A DNA stretch of 64,000 bases from Paludibacter sp. Lineage in GTDB: Bacteria > Bacteroidota > Bacteroidia > Bacteroidales > Paludibacteraceae. Numbering within the stretch: position 1 is the stretch's first letter; every line of letters begins with the position of its first letter. Where the stretch lies: positions 124,001 through 188,000 of the forward strand of contig JAQTUE010000002.1 in NCBI GenBank assembly GCA_028710415.1. Direction: 5' to 3'. The translations under genes were made by a program, and so were the position numbers. Positions 30,645-38,580 of the stretch are shown piece by piece. Under the pieces are notes generated by a model that did no database searches, had not been told where the DNA came from, and saw only the letters and a list, made by a program, of their open reading frames with translations.

Positions 30645-30678
30645 AACTTTTCCAACATTTAGATAGGTTGGAAAAGTT
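30645..30678. terminator. Perfect 12-bp hairpin between GH94 and epimerase genes
   Basis: AACTTTTCCAAC pairs with GTTGGAAAAGTT across a 10-base loop, starting 12 bases after the GH94 stop and ending 19 bases before the epimerase start. A weak T stretch follows. It may attenuate or process the transcript. Confidence 0.45.
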
Positions 30679-30697
30679 TAAATAACCAGATACTTCA

Positions 30698-31894
30698 ATG
30701 AAATACGAATTTCTACAACTCAAACAGGAACTCAAAGAAGAGTTGACCCACAATATCCTTCCTTTCTGGATGGTTAAAATGGCAGATACCGAACGTGGCG
30801 GTTTTTACGGACAAATGACCGGGAAGGACCAGCTTATTATCAATGCCCCCAAAGGAGGTATTTTAAATGCCCGCATTTTATGGTCCTTTTCAGCAGCTGC
30901 CTTGTATTTTAAAAACCCGGTTTATATCGAGTATGCCAGGCGGGCTAAGGAATATATTTTTAATCATTTTTTTGATGAAGAGAATGGTGGGGTTTATTGG
31001 AAGTTGAATGCTGATGGTACACCCGATGATACCAAAAAGCAAATTTACAACCAGGCTTTTTTTATGTATGGACTTGTGGAGTTCTATCGGGCAACAGGTG
31101 ATAAGGAAGCACTGGATAAAGCCATAGAATTGTTTCGGTTGATTGAAGAACACAGCTTCGATAAACAGGAAAACGGATACTTCGAAGCTTACAGCAAAGA
31201 CTGGGTGCTGTTGGAAGACCTACGGTTGAGCGAGAAAGATGCCAATGAAAAGAAAACAATGAACACTCATTTGCATGTCCTGGAAGCATATACCAATTTA
31301 TTCCGGGTATGGGACAATGCCTTGTTGGAAAAGCAACTCCGGAATCTGATAAAACTCTTTCTTGAAAAAATAATTAATCAACAGACCCATCACCTTGATC
31401 TTTTCTTCGACGAAAACTGGGAGTGCAAATCCACCCTCTTCTCATACGGTCATGATATTGAAGCTGCCTGGTTGCTCGACGAAGCAGCCCAGGTATTGGG
31501 TGACATTGATCTGGTCAGGAAGGTTCAACTGGTGACTTTAAAAATCGCAACGGCTGCTTCCGAAGGATTGCAACCCAATGGCTCCATCTGGAATGAAAAG
31601 GACTTTCAAACCGGGCATGTGGATACTAACTGCGACTGGTGGCCTCAGGCGGAAGCCATGGTAGGTTTTTATAATGCCTATGAACAGACCAAAGAAGTTG
31701 AATATGCACACAAAACCCTGGCATCATGGGAGTTTATTAAAAAATACCTGGTGGATAAAAAGTCCGGTGAATGGCATTGGTCTGTTTCCGAAAACGGGAA
31801 AGTGGATGATATGAATGATAAAGCCGGGTTCTGGAAGTGCCCGTACCACAATAGCCGCATGTGCCTTGAATTGATGTCGAGGATTCATGAATAG
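30698..31894 (+). CDS. Cellobiose/mannobiose 2-epimerase (AGE superfamily)
   Basis: The 398-residue cytoplasmic protein interconverts the reducing-end glucose and mannose of beta-1,4 disaccharides. Here it would turn mannobiose into mannosylglucose, the substrate of the GH130 enzyme. It has the (alpha/alpha)6 barrel pattern of N-acylglucosamine 2-epimerases with the three conserved His regions: H191/H193 in NTHLHVLEAYTNLFRVW, H252 in LFSYGHDIEAAWLLDEA, and H384 in GFWKCPYHNSRMCLE. NCDWWPQAEAMVGF is another family segment. The pairing with GH94 and GH130 favours a disaccharide epimerase over N-acetylglucosamine epimerase. Confidence 0.9.
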   Translation: MKYEFLQLKQELKEELTHNILPFWMVKMADTERGGFYGQMTGKDQLIINAPKGGILNARILWSFSAAALYFKNPVYIEYARRAKEYIFNHFFDEENGGVYWKLNADGTPDDTKKQIYNQAFFMYGLVEFYRATGDKEALDKAIELFRLIEEHSFDKQENGYFEAYSKDWVLLEDLRLSEKDANEKKTMNTHLHVLEAYTNLFRVWDNALLEKQLRNLIKLFLEKIINQQTHHLDLFFDENWECKSTLFSYGHDIEAAWLLDEAAQVLGDIDLVRKVQLVTLKIATAASEGLQPNGSIWNEKDFQTGHVDTNCDWWPQAEAMVGFYNAYEQTKEVEYAHKTLASWEFIKKYLVDKKSGEWHWSVSENGKVDDMNDKAGFWKCPYHNSRMCLELMSRIHE

Positions 31895-32001
31895 TTCAAT
31901 ACCCGGTATCTAAATCAATTGCAATATTTTCAAGATAATCCCTGAAATCAGAGAGTGCTGCAAGTATCCTTTTTTTCAAAAACCATTAGATTCTAAATAT
32001 C

Positions 32002-33000
32002 ATGTCGATCACTAAAAAAACCATCCTGTTGCTTGTTGCATTTATTCAGATTTCATTTTGTTATTCAGCAACCGATACTTCTGTAAACAATGCTCCACAA
32101 AACTCCCCGGTAGCATTGAATGGTAAACTTCAGGTAATCGGCACCCAATTGTCAAATAAAAAGGGGAATCCGTTGGTTTTACGTGGGGCAAGTTTCGGGT
32201 GGCATAATCTTTGGCCCAGGTTTTACAATGAAAGTGCCGTAGCCTGGTTGGCTGATGACTGGAAATGCAATGTAGTCCGTGCTTCCATGGGGGTAGGGCT
32301 GGACGATAGTTACCTGGAGAATCCTGATTATGCCCTGCAATGTATGACTAAAGTCATTGATGGTGCCATTAAGCAAGGTATTTATGTGTTGATTGATTTT
32401 CACAGCCATAAATTGCATACTGCCGAAGCAAAAACATTCTTTACCGGCATGGCGAAGAAATATAAGGATACCCCAAATGTCATCTATGAAATCTGGAACG
32501 AACCCGATTACTATTCGTGGAATGTGGTAAAACAATATTCCGGGGAATTAATTTCTACCATTCGCTCCATCGATAAAGACAACCTGATTCTGGTTGGATC
32601 TTCACATTGGGATCAGGATATTGACTCTGTTGCCGGCAATCCCCTTTTGAATCAGAAAAATATAATGTACACCATGCATTTTTATGCAGGGACTCATAAA
32701 AAGTGGTTGCGCGACCGGACAGATACTGCCATTGCCAAAGGTATTCCCATTTTTATTTCTGAATGTGCCGGTATGGATGCCTCCGGTGATGGCCCAATTG
32801 ACATGGTAGAATGGAAAGCCTATCTGGACTGGATGGATGCTGATAAACTGAGTTGGATTGTATGGTCGGTTTCCGATAAAAATGAGACCTGTTCCATGTT
32901 GTTGCCAAGGGCTTCTTCAACCGGTAACTGGGATAATAGCCTCCTCAAAAGTTGGGGTAAGATATGCCGTGAATCAATCAATGAAAGAAATTCAAAATAA
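32002..33000 (+). CDS. Small secreted GH5 endoglucanase-like enzyme
   Basis: The 332-residue protein has a signal peptide (FIQISFCYSA) and one GH5 domain. The acid/base is E167 in VIYEIWNEPDYYSW, the nucleophile is E254 in IPIFISECAGMDASG, and VLIDFHSHKLHTAEAKTFF and YTMHFYAGTHKKWLRD are the barrel segments typical of GH5 subfamily 2 cellulases. That would give beta-1,4-glucanase activity on the glucose-containing runs of glucomannan. Subfamily and exact substrate are inferred. It is the last enzyme before the regulator. Confidence 0.88.
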   Translation: MSITKKTILLLVAFIQISFCYSATDTSVNNAPQNSPVALNGKLQVIGTQLSNKKGNPLVLRGASFGWHNLWPRFYNESAVAWLADDWKCNVVRASMGVGLDDSYLENPDYALQCMTKVIDGAIKQGIYVLIDFHSHKLHTAEAKTFFTGMAKKYKDTPNVIYEIWNEPDYYSWNVVKQYSGELISTIRSIDKDNLILVGSSHWDQDIDSVAGNPLLNQKNIMYTMHFYAGTHKKWLRDRTDTAIAKGIPIFISECAGMDASGDGPIDMVEWKAYLDWMDADKLSWIVWSVSDKNETCSMLLPRASSTGNWDNSLLKSWGKICRESINERNSK

Positions 33001-33130
33001 ATCCCTCTTTAAATTTCTTAATAACCAGGGATAAACATACTTATTTTAATGCTGTTATATTTTATTAAGCTTCTATTTAGAACTATTCAAGGAATAATTT
33101 ATTTATTTGCAACACCTTAAATACTATCGT

Positions 33131-34015
33131 ATGCAAATGTCTAATGTTTTCCGCGAAGTAACTCCTCTTTCCACTGAAGATTGTTTCGTTATTATCAACC
33201 GGACTAAGTCAGAATTCACCTATCCGGTGCATGTTCATCCCGAGTATGAACTGAACTTTATCGAAAATGCAAAAGGTGCACAGCGCATTGTCGGTGATTC
33301 CATCGAAGAGATTGATGATCTTGAGCTGTGTCTGATTGGAAATCCAAGCCTTGAGCATGCCTGGATGAATTATCATTGTGAGTCAAAGGAGATTCACGAA
33401 ATTACCATTCAATTCCACAAGGACTTGTTTCTGGAAAGCTTGCTGAATAAAAAGCAGTTCCACACTGTGGCGGTTATGCTCGAGAATGCCAAGAAAGGCA
33501 TGTTATTTTCGCGTCAGGTGATCAACAGTGTTAAGGACAGGCTGGACCAGTTGAACAAAGGTCAAAACGGCTTTTATTCCGTATTGGATCTGTTGACTAT
33601 CCTCTATGAACTCTCCATGGACCAAAATTCCCGTATCCTGTGCAGCAGTACCTTCAACAAGCAGGATGATTCTTCCGAAAGCCGCAGGATACAAAAGGTC
33701 ATTACTTATCTCAACAGCAATTATCAAAATGAAATACGCCTGTTGGATGTTGCCAACCATGTAAACATGTCCGAAGTGTCATTCAGCCGTTTTATGAAAA
33801 AGCGTACCGGCAAGAATTATATTGAATACCTGAACGACCTGCGGTTGGGTATAGCCTCGCGTCATTTGGTCGATTCCAGCAAAACTATCTCCGAAATCAG
33901 TTATGAGTGCGGATTTAATAACCTTTCAAACTTCAACCGCATCTTCAAAAAGAGAAAAGGCTTTACTCCAAAGGAGTTCCGTGAAAATTATTCCAAAATG
34001 CGTATTATGATTTGA
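33131..34015 (+). CDS. AraC-family transcriptional regulator, probable regulator of the mannan locus
   Basis: The 294-residue protein has an N-terminal cupin-like sensor region (about 15-150, YPVHVHPEYELNFIENAKG) and a C-terminal double helix-turn-helix (about 190-290, LLDVANHVNMSEVSFSRFMKKRTG and ISEISYECGFNNLSNFNRIFKKRKG). The ATG at 33131 is preferred over a TTG at 33107; the ATG at 33137 is also possible. It lies at the 3' end of the locus on the same strand, after a 130-base gap, and a strong bidirectional terminator follows. The effector is likely a mannose- or glucose-containing disaccharide, by inference. No hybrid two-component regulator or sigma/anti-sigma pair is visible in the window. 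Confidence 0.88.
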   Translation: MQMSNVFREVTPLSTEDCFVIINRTKSEFTYPVHVHPEYELNFIENAKGAQRIVGDSIEEIDDLELCLIGNPSLEHAWMNYHCESKEIHEITIQFHKDLFLESLLNKKQFHTVAVMLENAKKGMLFSRQVINSVKDRLDQLNKGQNGFYSVLDLLTILYELSMDQNSRILCSSTFNKQDDSSESRRIQKVITYLNSNYQNEIRLLDVANHVNMSEVSFSRFMKKRTGKNYIEYLNDLRLGIASRHLVDSSKTISEISYECGFNNLSNFNRIFKKRKGFTPKEFRENYSKMRIMI

Positions 34016-34147
34016 ATCGTTAGCATGGATTCAACTAGAATGCAAGCATTGATCAAGGATATCATGTTCAGATTTTATTCTTTATTTTCCATTCAAGAGC
34101 CTATGAACCCTAATTCCTTTCACTTCGTACTGCCATTGATACAATAC

Positions 34148-34190
34148 AAGAAACCTCCTGCATCGATCGATACAGGAGGTTTCTTTTTTT
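34148..34190. terminator. Bidirectional rho-independent terminator between araC and the CoA-transferase gene
   Basis: AAGAAACCTCCTG pairs perfectly with CAGGAGGTTTCTT across a 12-base loop (itself holding the palindrome ATCGAT), with T-runs outside both arms. It ends the mannan locus on the + strand and the convergent gene at 34202 on the - strand. Confidence 0.85.
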
Positions 34191-34201
34191 ATTCAAACCA
34201 A

Positions 34202-35707
34202 TCAGGATTTACAATAATCTTCCCAGTTAGTTCCAAGCATACTGCCCGTTTTGATAAATTCATCATGCATGCCAAAGCAAGCTTCCAGGTTCTGTGGTGT
34301 GTGGGTCACACTGGATAGTTTGATATAATCGGTCAGCATTTGTTTGTATTCAGGTGCCACGCAATTGGCAATAATTTCCTCTGCACGTTGTATCGGTGAT
34401 TTGCCACGTAAGTCGGCAGTGCCATGCTCGGTGATGATCACGTTCACAGAGTGTTCGTTCTGGTCCACATGCGATACCATAGGTACTATCGAGCTGATTT
34501 TACCACCCTTGGCAGTTGCCGGGGTAGTGAAAATAGAAATATAAGCGTTGCGGGTAAAGTCACCCGAACCGCCAATGCCGTTCATCATTTTAGAACCCAG
34601 CACGTGGGTACTGTTTACGTTTCCAAAGATATCCGCTTCCAAAGCAGTGTTGATAGTGATTAATCCCAACCGGCGGGCAATTTCAGGGTTGTTCGAAATC
34701 TCCTGGGGACGAAGCACTAACTTGTCACGGAAGAAATCGATATCAGCATAAATTGTTTTCAAAACATCGGTCGTTACAGTCAGTGAACATCCGCTGGCGA
34801 ATTTCACACGTCCTGAACGGATCAGGTCGATCACTGAATCCTGGATTACTTCGGTATACATTTCAAACGAAGGGATATCCGGATTTGCTCCCAACGAAGC
34901 CATAACAGCATTGGCGATATTCCCCACACCCGATTGGATAGGCAGGAATTCTGCAGGTACGCGGCCCGATTTGATTTCTTCTACCAGGAACGAAGCCACG
35001 TTGGCACCAATCTGATCGGTAATGGCATCGGTAGGGGTAAAGCCACCTACTTCGTCGTTGCGGTTTGTTTCAACAATACATAAAATCTTGGAAGGATCCA
35101 CTTTCAATACTGTTGACCCGATGCGGTCCGATGGGGTATAGATGGATATCTCGCGACGGTAAGGAGGATCAAGGGGTTGGTACACATCATGGAAACCGCG
35201 AAGTTCCTTTGGATGGTTGTGGTTCAGTTCTACAATAATGTGATCGGCCAGTTGGGCAATGGTTGGGGAGATACCTACTCCGGCAGTTAAGACCAATTCT
35301 CCGTCGGCAGTAATGTCGCAGACTTCGATAATGGCAAATTTTGGTTTAGGCATAAACCCATAGCGTAATTCCTGGGCCAGCATCGAAAGGTGCATGTCGA
35401 AATACGGAGCACGCTCAGCATTCAGGGCTACCCTTAAATCTTTGTTCGATTGGTAAGGGGTGCGGAATAAAATGGCATTAGCACGAGCCAGTGCACCGTC
35501 CAGTGAGTCACCGGTAGAAGCTCCGGTATACATTCCGATTTTAAATTCTTTTCCTTCGGCATGATAAGCTTCTGCACGTTTGGCAATAGCTGTTGGAACT
35601 TCTTTTGGGCATCCGGCTGGTGTAAATCCACTGAATCCGACAATATCGCCATCGTTCACATAGCTTGCTGCCTCTTCGGCAGTCACAAATTTGTAAGGTA
35701 GTTGCAT
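34202..35707 (-). CDS. Acetyl-CoA hydrolase / succinyl-CoA:acetate CoA-transferase family protein
   Basis: The protein has 501 residues from the ATG at 35707 (MQLPYKFVTAEEA). The frame stays open further upstream to 35797, but those 30 residues are polar and not family-like. It belongs to the Cat1/Ach1 class I CoA-transferases: EVGGFTPTDAITDQIGANVAS, the GVGNIANAVMASLG loop, GIGGSGDFTRNAY (oxyanion and CoA site), EHGTADLRGKSP, and a likely catalytic Glu in ILCIVETNRNDE. It moves CoA between acetate and succinate or hydrolyses acyl-CoA in fermentative end-product metabolism. It is a single gene, convergent with the regulator. Confidence 0.88.
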   Translation of the reverse strand: MQLPYKFVTAEEAASYVNDGDIVGFSGFTPAGCPKEVPTAIAKRAEAYHAEGKEFKIGMYTGASTGDSLDGALARANAILFRTPYQSNKDLRVALNAERAPYFDMHLSMLAQELRYGFMPKPKFAIIEVCDITADGELVLTAGVGISPTIAQLADHIIVELNHNHPKELRGFHDVYQPLDPPYRREISIYTPSDRIGSTVLKVDPSKILCIVETNRNDEVGGFTPTDAITDQIGANVASFLVEEIKSGRVPAEFLPIQSGVGNIANAVMASLGANPDIPSFEMYTEVIQDSVIDLIRSGRVKFASGCSLTVTTDVLKTIYADIDFFRDKLVLRPQEISNNPEIARRLGLITINTALEADIFGNVNSTHVLGSKMMNGIGGSGDFTRNAYISIFTTPATAKGGKISSIVPMVSHVDQNEHSVNVIITEHGTADLRGKSPIQRAEEIIANCVAPEYKQMLTDYIKLSSVTHTPQNLEACFGMHDEFIKTGSMLGTNWEDYCKS

Positions 35708-36243
35708 TTTTGAGTTATTTTTCAATTTTTCTATTTCCCTGAAAATAAGATTGTTGATTTGATGAATCTCCTGTTTAAAGTTGATTTTATTTCCCATCTC
35801 AATTTGAGCGCAAAATTACCAAATAAAATCCAATTAAAGTAGGGAAATGCCAACTAATTAAAGAAATATTTCAGTAATGATTTTTGCCTTTATCAGGAGG
35901 TTGATAATGGCTCCGTTCAGTGCCTTAAAACCATTTCGTTGTACCCTGACAAATTCTGAAAGGTCTTCGACGCTTTCAGGTTTGTTTCCTGCAACCTTTC
36001 AGCGTGTTTTCACCGGAAAAAGTTTGTTTTTAGAAGCTCCTGAATTTCACTTCCGGTAGCTTTATTATCGTTAAAGCCGGCGATGAAAAAGGTATTCATT
36101 TGTTCGGTGTTGAGAGAGGGTTCATTGAGGGTTCATTGAGGGTTGAGAGAGGGTTCATTGAGGTAAACCCCTCTGAACCCTCAATGAACCCTCTCTCAAT
36201 CCCCATTAAATCCTCTTTATACCTAAAACAAACCCATACCGGC
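35708..36243. other. Intergenic region with an inverted-repeat block, no gene recognised
   Basis: Over 500 bases between the CoA-transferase start and the terminator of the orphan T9SS-tail gene. Short open stretches exist on both strands (60 codons on + at 35877; a 29-codon stretch on - reading MNTFFIAGFNDNKATGSEI near 36090), but none has family resemblance. The - strand piece could be a remnant. The GGGTTCATTGA repeats at 36110-36199 are the main structure. Confidence 0.5.
36110..36199. repeat. Inverted repeat with 26-bp arms and internal direct repeats
   Basis: The unit TTGAGAGAGGGTTCATTGAG occurs twice on the + strand (from 36110 and again from about 36143), and its reverse complement follows at 36174-36199. 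The outer arms match perfectly over 26 bp. It could form a long hairpin on either strand. Confidence 0.8.
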
Positions 36244-36283
36244 ATAAAAAGGACTACCAACCCCGGTTAAGGTTGGTAGTCCT
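36244..36283 (-). terminator. Terminator of the orphan T9SS-tail gene
   Basis: AGGACTACCAACC and GGTTGGTAGTCCT form a perfect 13-bp stem with an 8-base loop. On the - strand a TTTTTATGCC run follows. It lies 25 bases after the stop codon at 36309. Confidence 0.8.
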
Positions 36284-36308
36284 GAAAAAAGAAATTAAAG
36301 GTTTAAAT

Positions 36309-36650
36309 TCAGATTTTCTTTTCTAATTTTCGTTCTATGGTAAAGTCAGCAGTACTGATCTTAGCAATAAACACTCCCCGGGGTAAGATGCTCACAGAGA
36401 TTTGTTCATTCTCAACGATCCTTTTTGTAAACAGGACCCTGCAATGTAAGTCGCTGATAGTTATCAAAGCGGTGTCCTCCAGTCCTGTAATCTGAAAATA
36501 GTCGGTGGCAGGATTTGGATGCAACCGGATCACAGGATTTTTGGCTGTGAGTATGCCGGGAGTTTTCAATTCATTGGGATTAGTCATAGGGATAGGTGTA
36601 AATTTAGTTGTACGCAGATGTTGAAACAATAACAGTTTTTTCCGGGCCAA
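36309..36650 (-). CDS. Short protein consisting mainly of a T9SS type A sorting domain
   Basis: The frame codes 113 residues, with another Met at about residue 22. Residues about 35-113 match a T9SS C-terminal sorting domain: VIRLHPNPATDYFQITG, ALITISDLHCRVL, LPRGVFIAKI. There is no clear signal peptide and no catalytic or binding domain in front. Normally such tails are the last 80 residues of large secreted proteins. It could be the surviving 3' end of a lost gene, or a small expressed protein; it still has its own terminator. The upstream region up to 37007 has no matching in-frame remainder that I can see. Confidence 0.55.
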   Translation of the reverse strand: MARKKLLLFQHLRTTKFTPIPMTNPNELKTPGILTAKNPVIRLHPNPATDYFQITGLEDTALITISDLHCRVLFTKRIVENEQISVSILPRGVFIAKISTADFTIERKLEKKI

Positions 36651-37007
36651 TGTTTTATACCTGTACTAATTTATTGGCTCTTTAATTTGAAGGCGAATTA
36701 ATATTCTAGAGCTGCTTCCTATTGGTAAGGTATTGGTTTTGATTTTTTGATTTATGCGGTCTGTTGATGCAATGTTATGAAATACTTTTAACTTAGCATG
36801 CCATATTGCCAGTTATACCCACTCTTTTTTATGGAAGACACCTTATTCCTTCCACATGAAAATACATGCCTGAATAAGGTATTTATTTTGAATTATCAAT
36901 AAACTTAAAAAAACAGCCTTAAAAAGTATTATTCAAAAAAAAATGCGGATATTTGTATTGACGTTAACTCGTATAAATATTCAATATAACTCATTAATAA
37001 TTAACTT
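36651..37007. other. Divergent intergenic region, no gene seen
   Basis: About 350 AT-rich bases between the orphan T9SS-tail gene (-) and pepD (+). A weak hairpin (ACCTTATTC with GAATAAGGT, loop 23) lies at 36840-36880. GATATTTG at about 36948, 60 bases before pepD, resembles the -7 box with one mismatch. Confidence 0.5.
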
Positions 37008-38471
37008 ATGAATGCAAATGATATCCGCCAGTTGGAGCCAAAAGGGCTGTGGCAAAATTTCTATAGCCTGACGCAGGTGCCGCGTCCTTCGCATAAAAAA
37101 GAAGAGATCGGTGCTTTTCTGGTAAATTTCGGTAAATCACTTGGCTTGGAAACCATCCAGGATGAAATCGGGAATGTACTGGTACGCAAACCGGCTACCC
37201 CGGGCATGGAAAACCGCAAGACAGTGGTATTGCAGGCGCACATGGATATGGTGCCTCAAAAGAACAGCAGCGTGCCTCATGATTTCCAGAAAGATCCGAT
37301 TGATGCCTATATCGATGGGGATTGGGTTACTGCCCGCGATACTACCCTGGGAGCAGATAACGGAATCGGGCTGGCAGCAGCAATGACCGTACTGCAGTCG
37401 AAAGATATCAAGCACCCGGCCATTGAAATGTTTATTACCGTGGATGAAGAAACCGGTATGTTTGGGGCATTCGGACTTCAACCGAATGTGTTGAAAGGCG
37501 ATATCCTGATCAATATGGATTCGGAAGACGAAGGTGAATTGTATGTCGGTTGCGCCGGTGGTATTGATGGAGACATCACGTTCCGTTACAAGGAGGTGGA
37601 AGTGGAAGAAGGTGATGTAGCCTTGAAAGTTTCTTTGACAGGCCTGAAAGGTGGCCACTCCGGGGTGGATATCCACCTGCAACGTGGAAATGCCAACAAA
37701 CTGATGTTCCGCTTTTTGAAAGATGCGGTAGCTGATTACGAAGCCCGCCTGGCCAGTATTGATGGAGGCAGCCTGCGTAATGCTATCCCACGCGAAGCTT
37801 TTGCTGTGATCACCGTTCCTGAAGAAGATGTCGATGACCTGATTGACTTTGTAAAGGAATACGAGGATCTGTTTATTGAAGAATACAAGGGAGTAGAAGA
37901 TAAAATTTCATTTACTGTGGAACAGGTGGAATTGCCGACAGGTTTGATTCCCGAAGAAGTGCAGGACGACCTGATCAACGGCGTAACTGCCTGTCCGAAT
38001 GGCGTGATGCGTTTTATCCCTGAATTGCCTACAGTAGTTGAAACTTCGAATAACCTGGCCATTATCAAATCTGATGGCAGCTCAATTATCCTGCGTGCGC
38101 TTATGCGTAGTTCTGTAGAATCACGGAAAGAAGAACTTGCTTCGATGGTGGAAAGTGTATTCCTGTTGGCAGGTGCCAAAGTGGATCTTGTAGGTGGGTA
38201 TCCTGGCTGGAAACCAAACCTGGATTCTCCTATCCTGAAACAAATGACCAAGGTGTACGAAGATAAATACGGAAAGACACCTAAGGTAATGATTATCCAT
38301 GCCGGTCTGGAATGCGGAATCCTGGGAACACACTATCCTCAAATGGATATGATTTCCTTTGGCCCGACTATCCGTTACCCGCATTCACCGGATGAAAAGG
38401 TAAACATTGCAACCGTTGCTAAATTCTGGGATTACCTGTTGGCTACACTTGAAAATATACCTGTAAAATGA
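37008..38471 (+). CDS. pepD: Aminoacyl-histidine dipeptidase (PepD), M20 metallopeptidase
   Basis: The 487-residue cytosolic peptidase hydrolyses Xaa-His and other dipeptides with two zinc ions. The M20 ligands are visible: H78 and D80 in LQAHMDMVPQKN, bridging D117 in GADNGIGLAAAM, catalytic E147 and E148 in VDEETGMFGAFG, and His in IIHAGLECG near the C-terminus. A GGHSGVDIH dimerisation-domain motif is present. Length and start (MNANDIRQLEPKGLW) match Bacteroidetes PepD. It is a single gene with a repeat-containing 109-base gap before the next gene. Confidence 0.95.
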   Translation: MNANDIRQLEPKGLWQNFYSLTQVPRPSHKKEEIGAFLVNFGKSLGLETIQDEIGNVLVRKPATPGMENRKTVVLQAHMDMVPQKNSSVPHDFQKDPIDAYIDGDWVTARDTTLGADNGIGLAAAMTVLQSKDIKHPAIEMFITVDEETGMFGAFGLQPNVLKGDILINMDSEDEGELYVGCAGGIDGDITFRYKEVEVEEGDVALKVSLTGLKGGHSGVDIHLQRGNANKLMFRFLKDAVADYEARLASIDGGSLRNAIPREAFAVITVPEEDVDDLIDFVKEYEDLFIEEYKGVEDKISFTVEQVELPTGLIPEEVQDDLINGVTACPNGVMRFIPELPTVVETSNNLAIIKSDGSSIILRALMRSSVESRKEELASMVESVFLLAGAKVDLVGGYPGWKPNLDSPILKQMTKVYEDKYGKTPKVMIIHAGLECGILGTHYPQMDMISFGPTIRYPHSPDEKVNIATVAKFWDYLLATLENIPVK

Positions 38472-38564
38472 CCCCCGTGCCCCCTAAAGGGGGTGTTGGC
38501 TTATTCCCAATCAATAATATTTATAAATCAGAATCCTTATCCCCCTTCAGGGGTTAGGGGTTCT
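38471..38564. repeat. Two CCCCC...GGGGG palindromic repeat units
   Basis: CCCCCTAAAGGGGG near 38479-38492 and CCCCCTTCAGGGGTTAGGGG near 38540-38560 fill most of the gap between pepD and the cysteine peptidase gene. They match the block at 28106. The first could act as a weak terminator for pepD. Confidence 0.6.
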
Positions 38565-38580
38565 TGTTATTTAAATTCAT

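Noticed and set aside
34025..34318. A 97-codon + strand open frame after the AraC gene
   Set aside because: It runs through the terminator hairpin at 34148-34190 and into the 3' end of the CoA-transferase gene on the other strand.
34202..35797. Extended start of the CoA-transferase (531 residues)
   Set aside because: The first 30 residues are polar and precede the conserved MQLPYKFVTAEEA start, so 35707 is preferred.
35877..36059. A 60-codon + strand open frame
   Set aside because: It has no recognisable motif, no ribosome binding site and lies in a repeat-rich gap.
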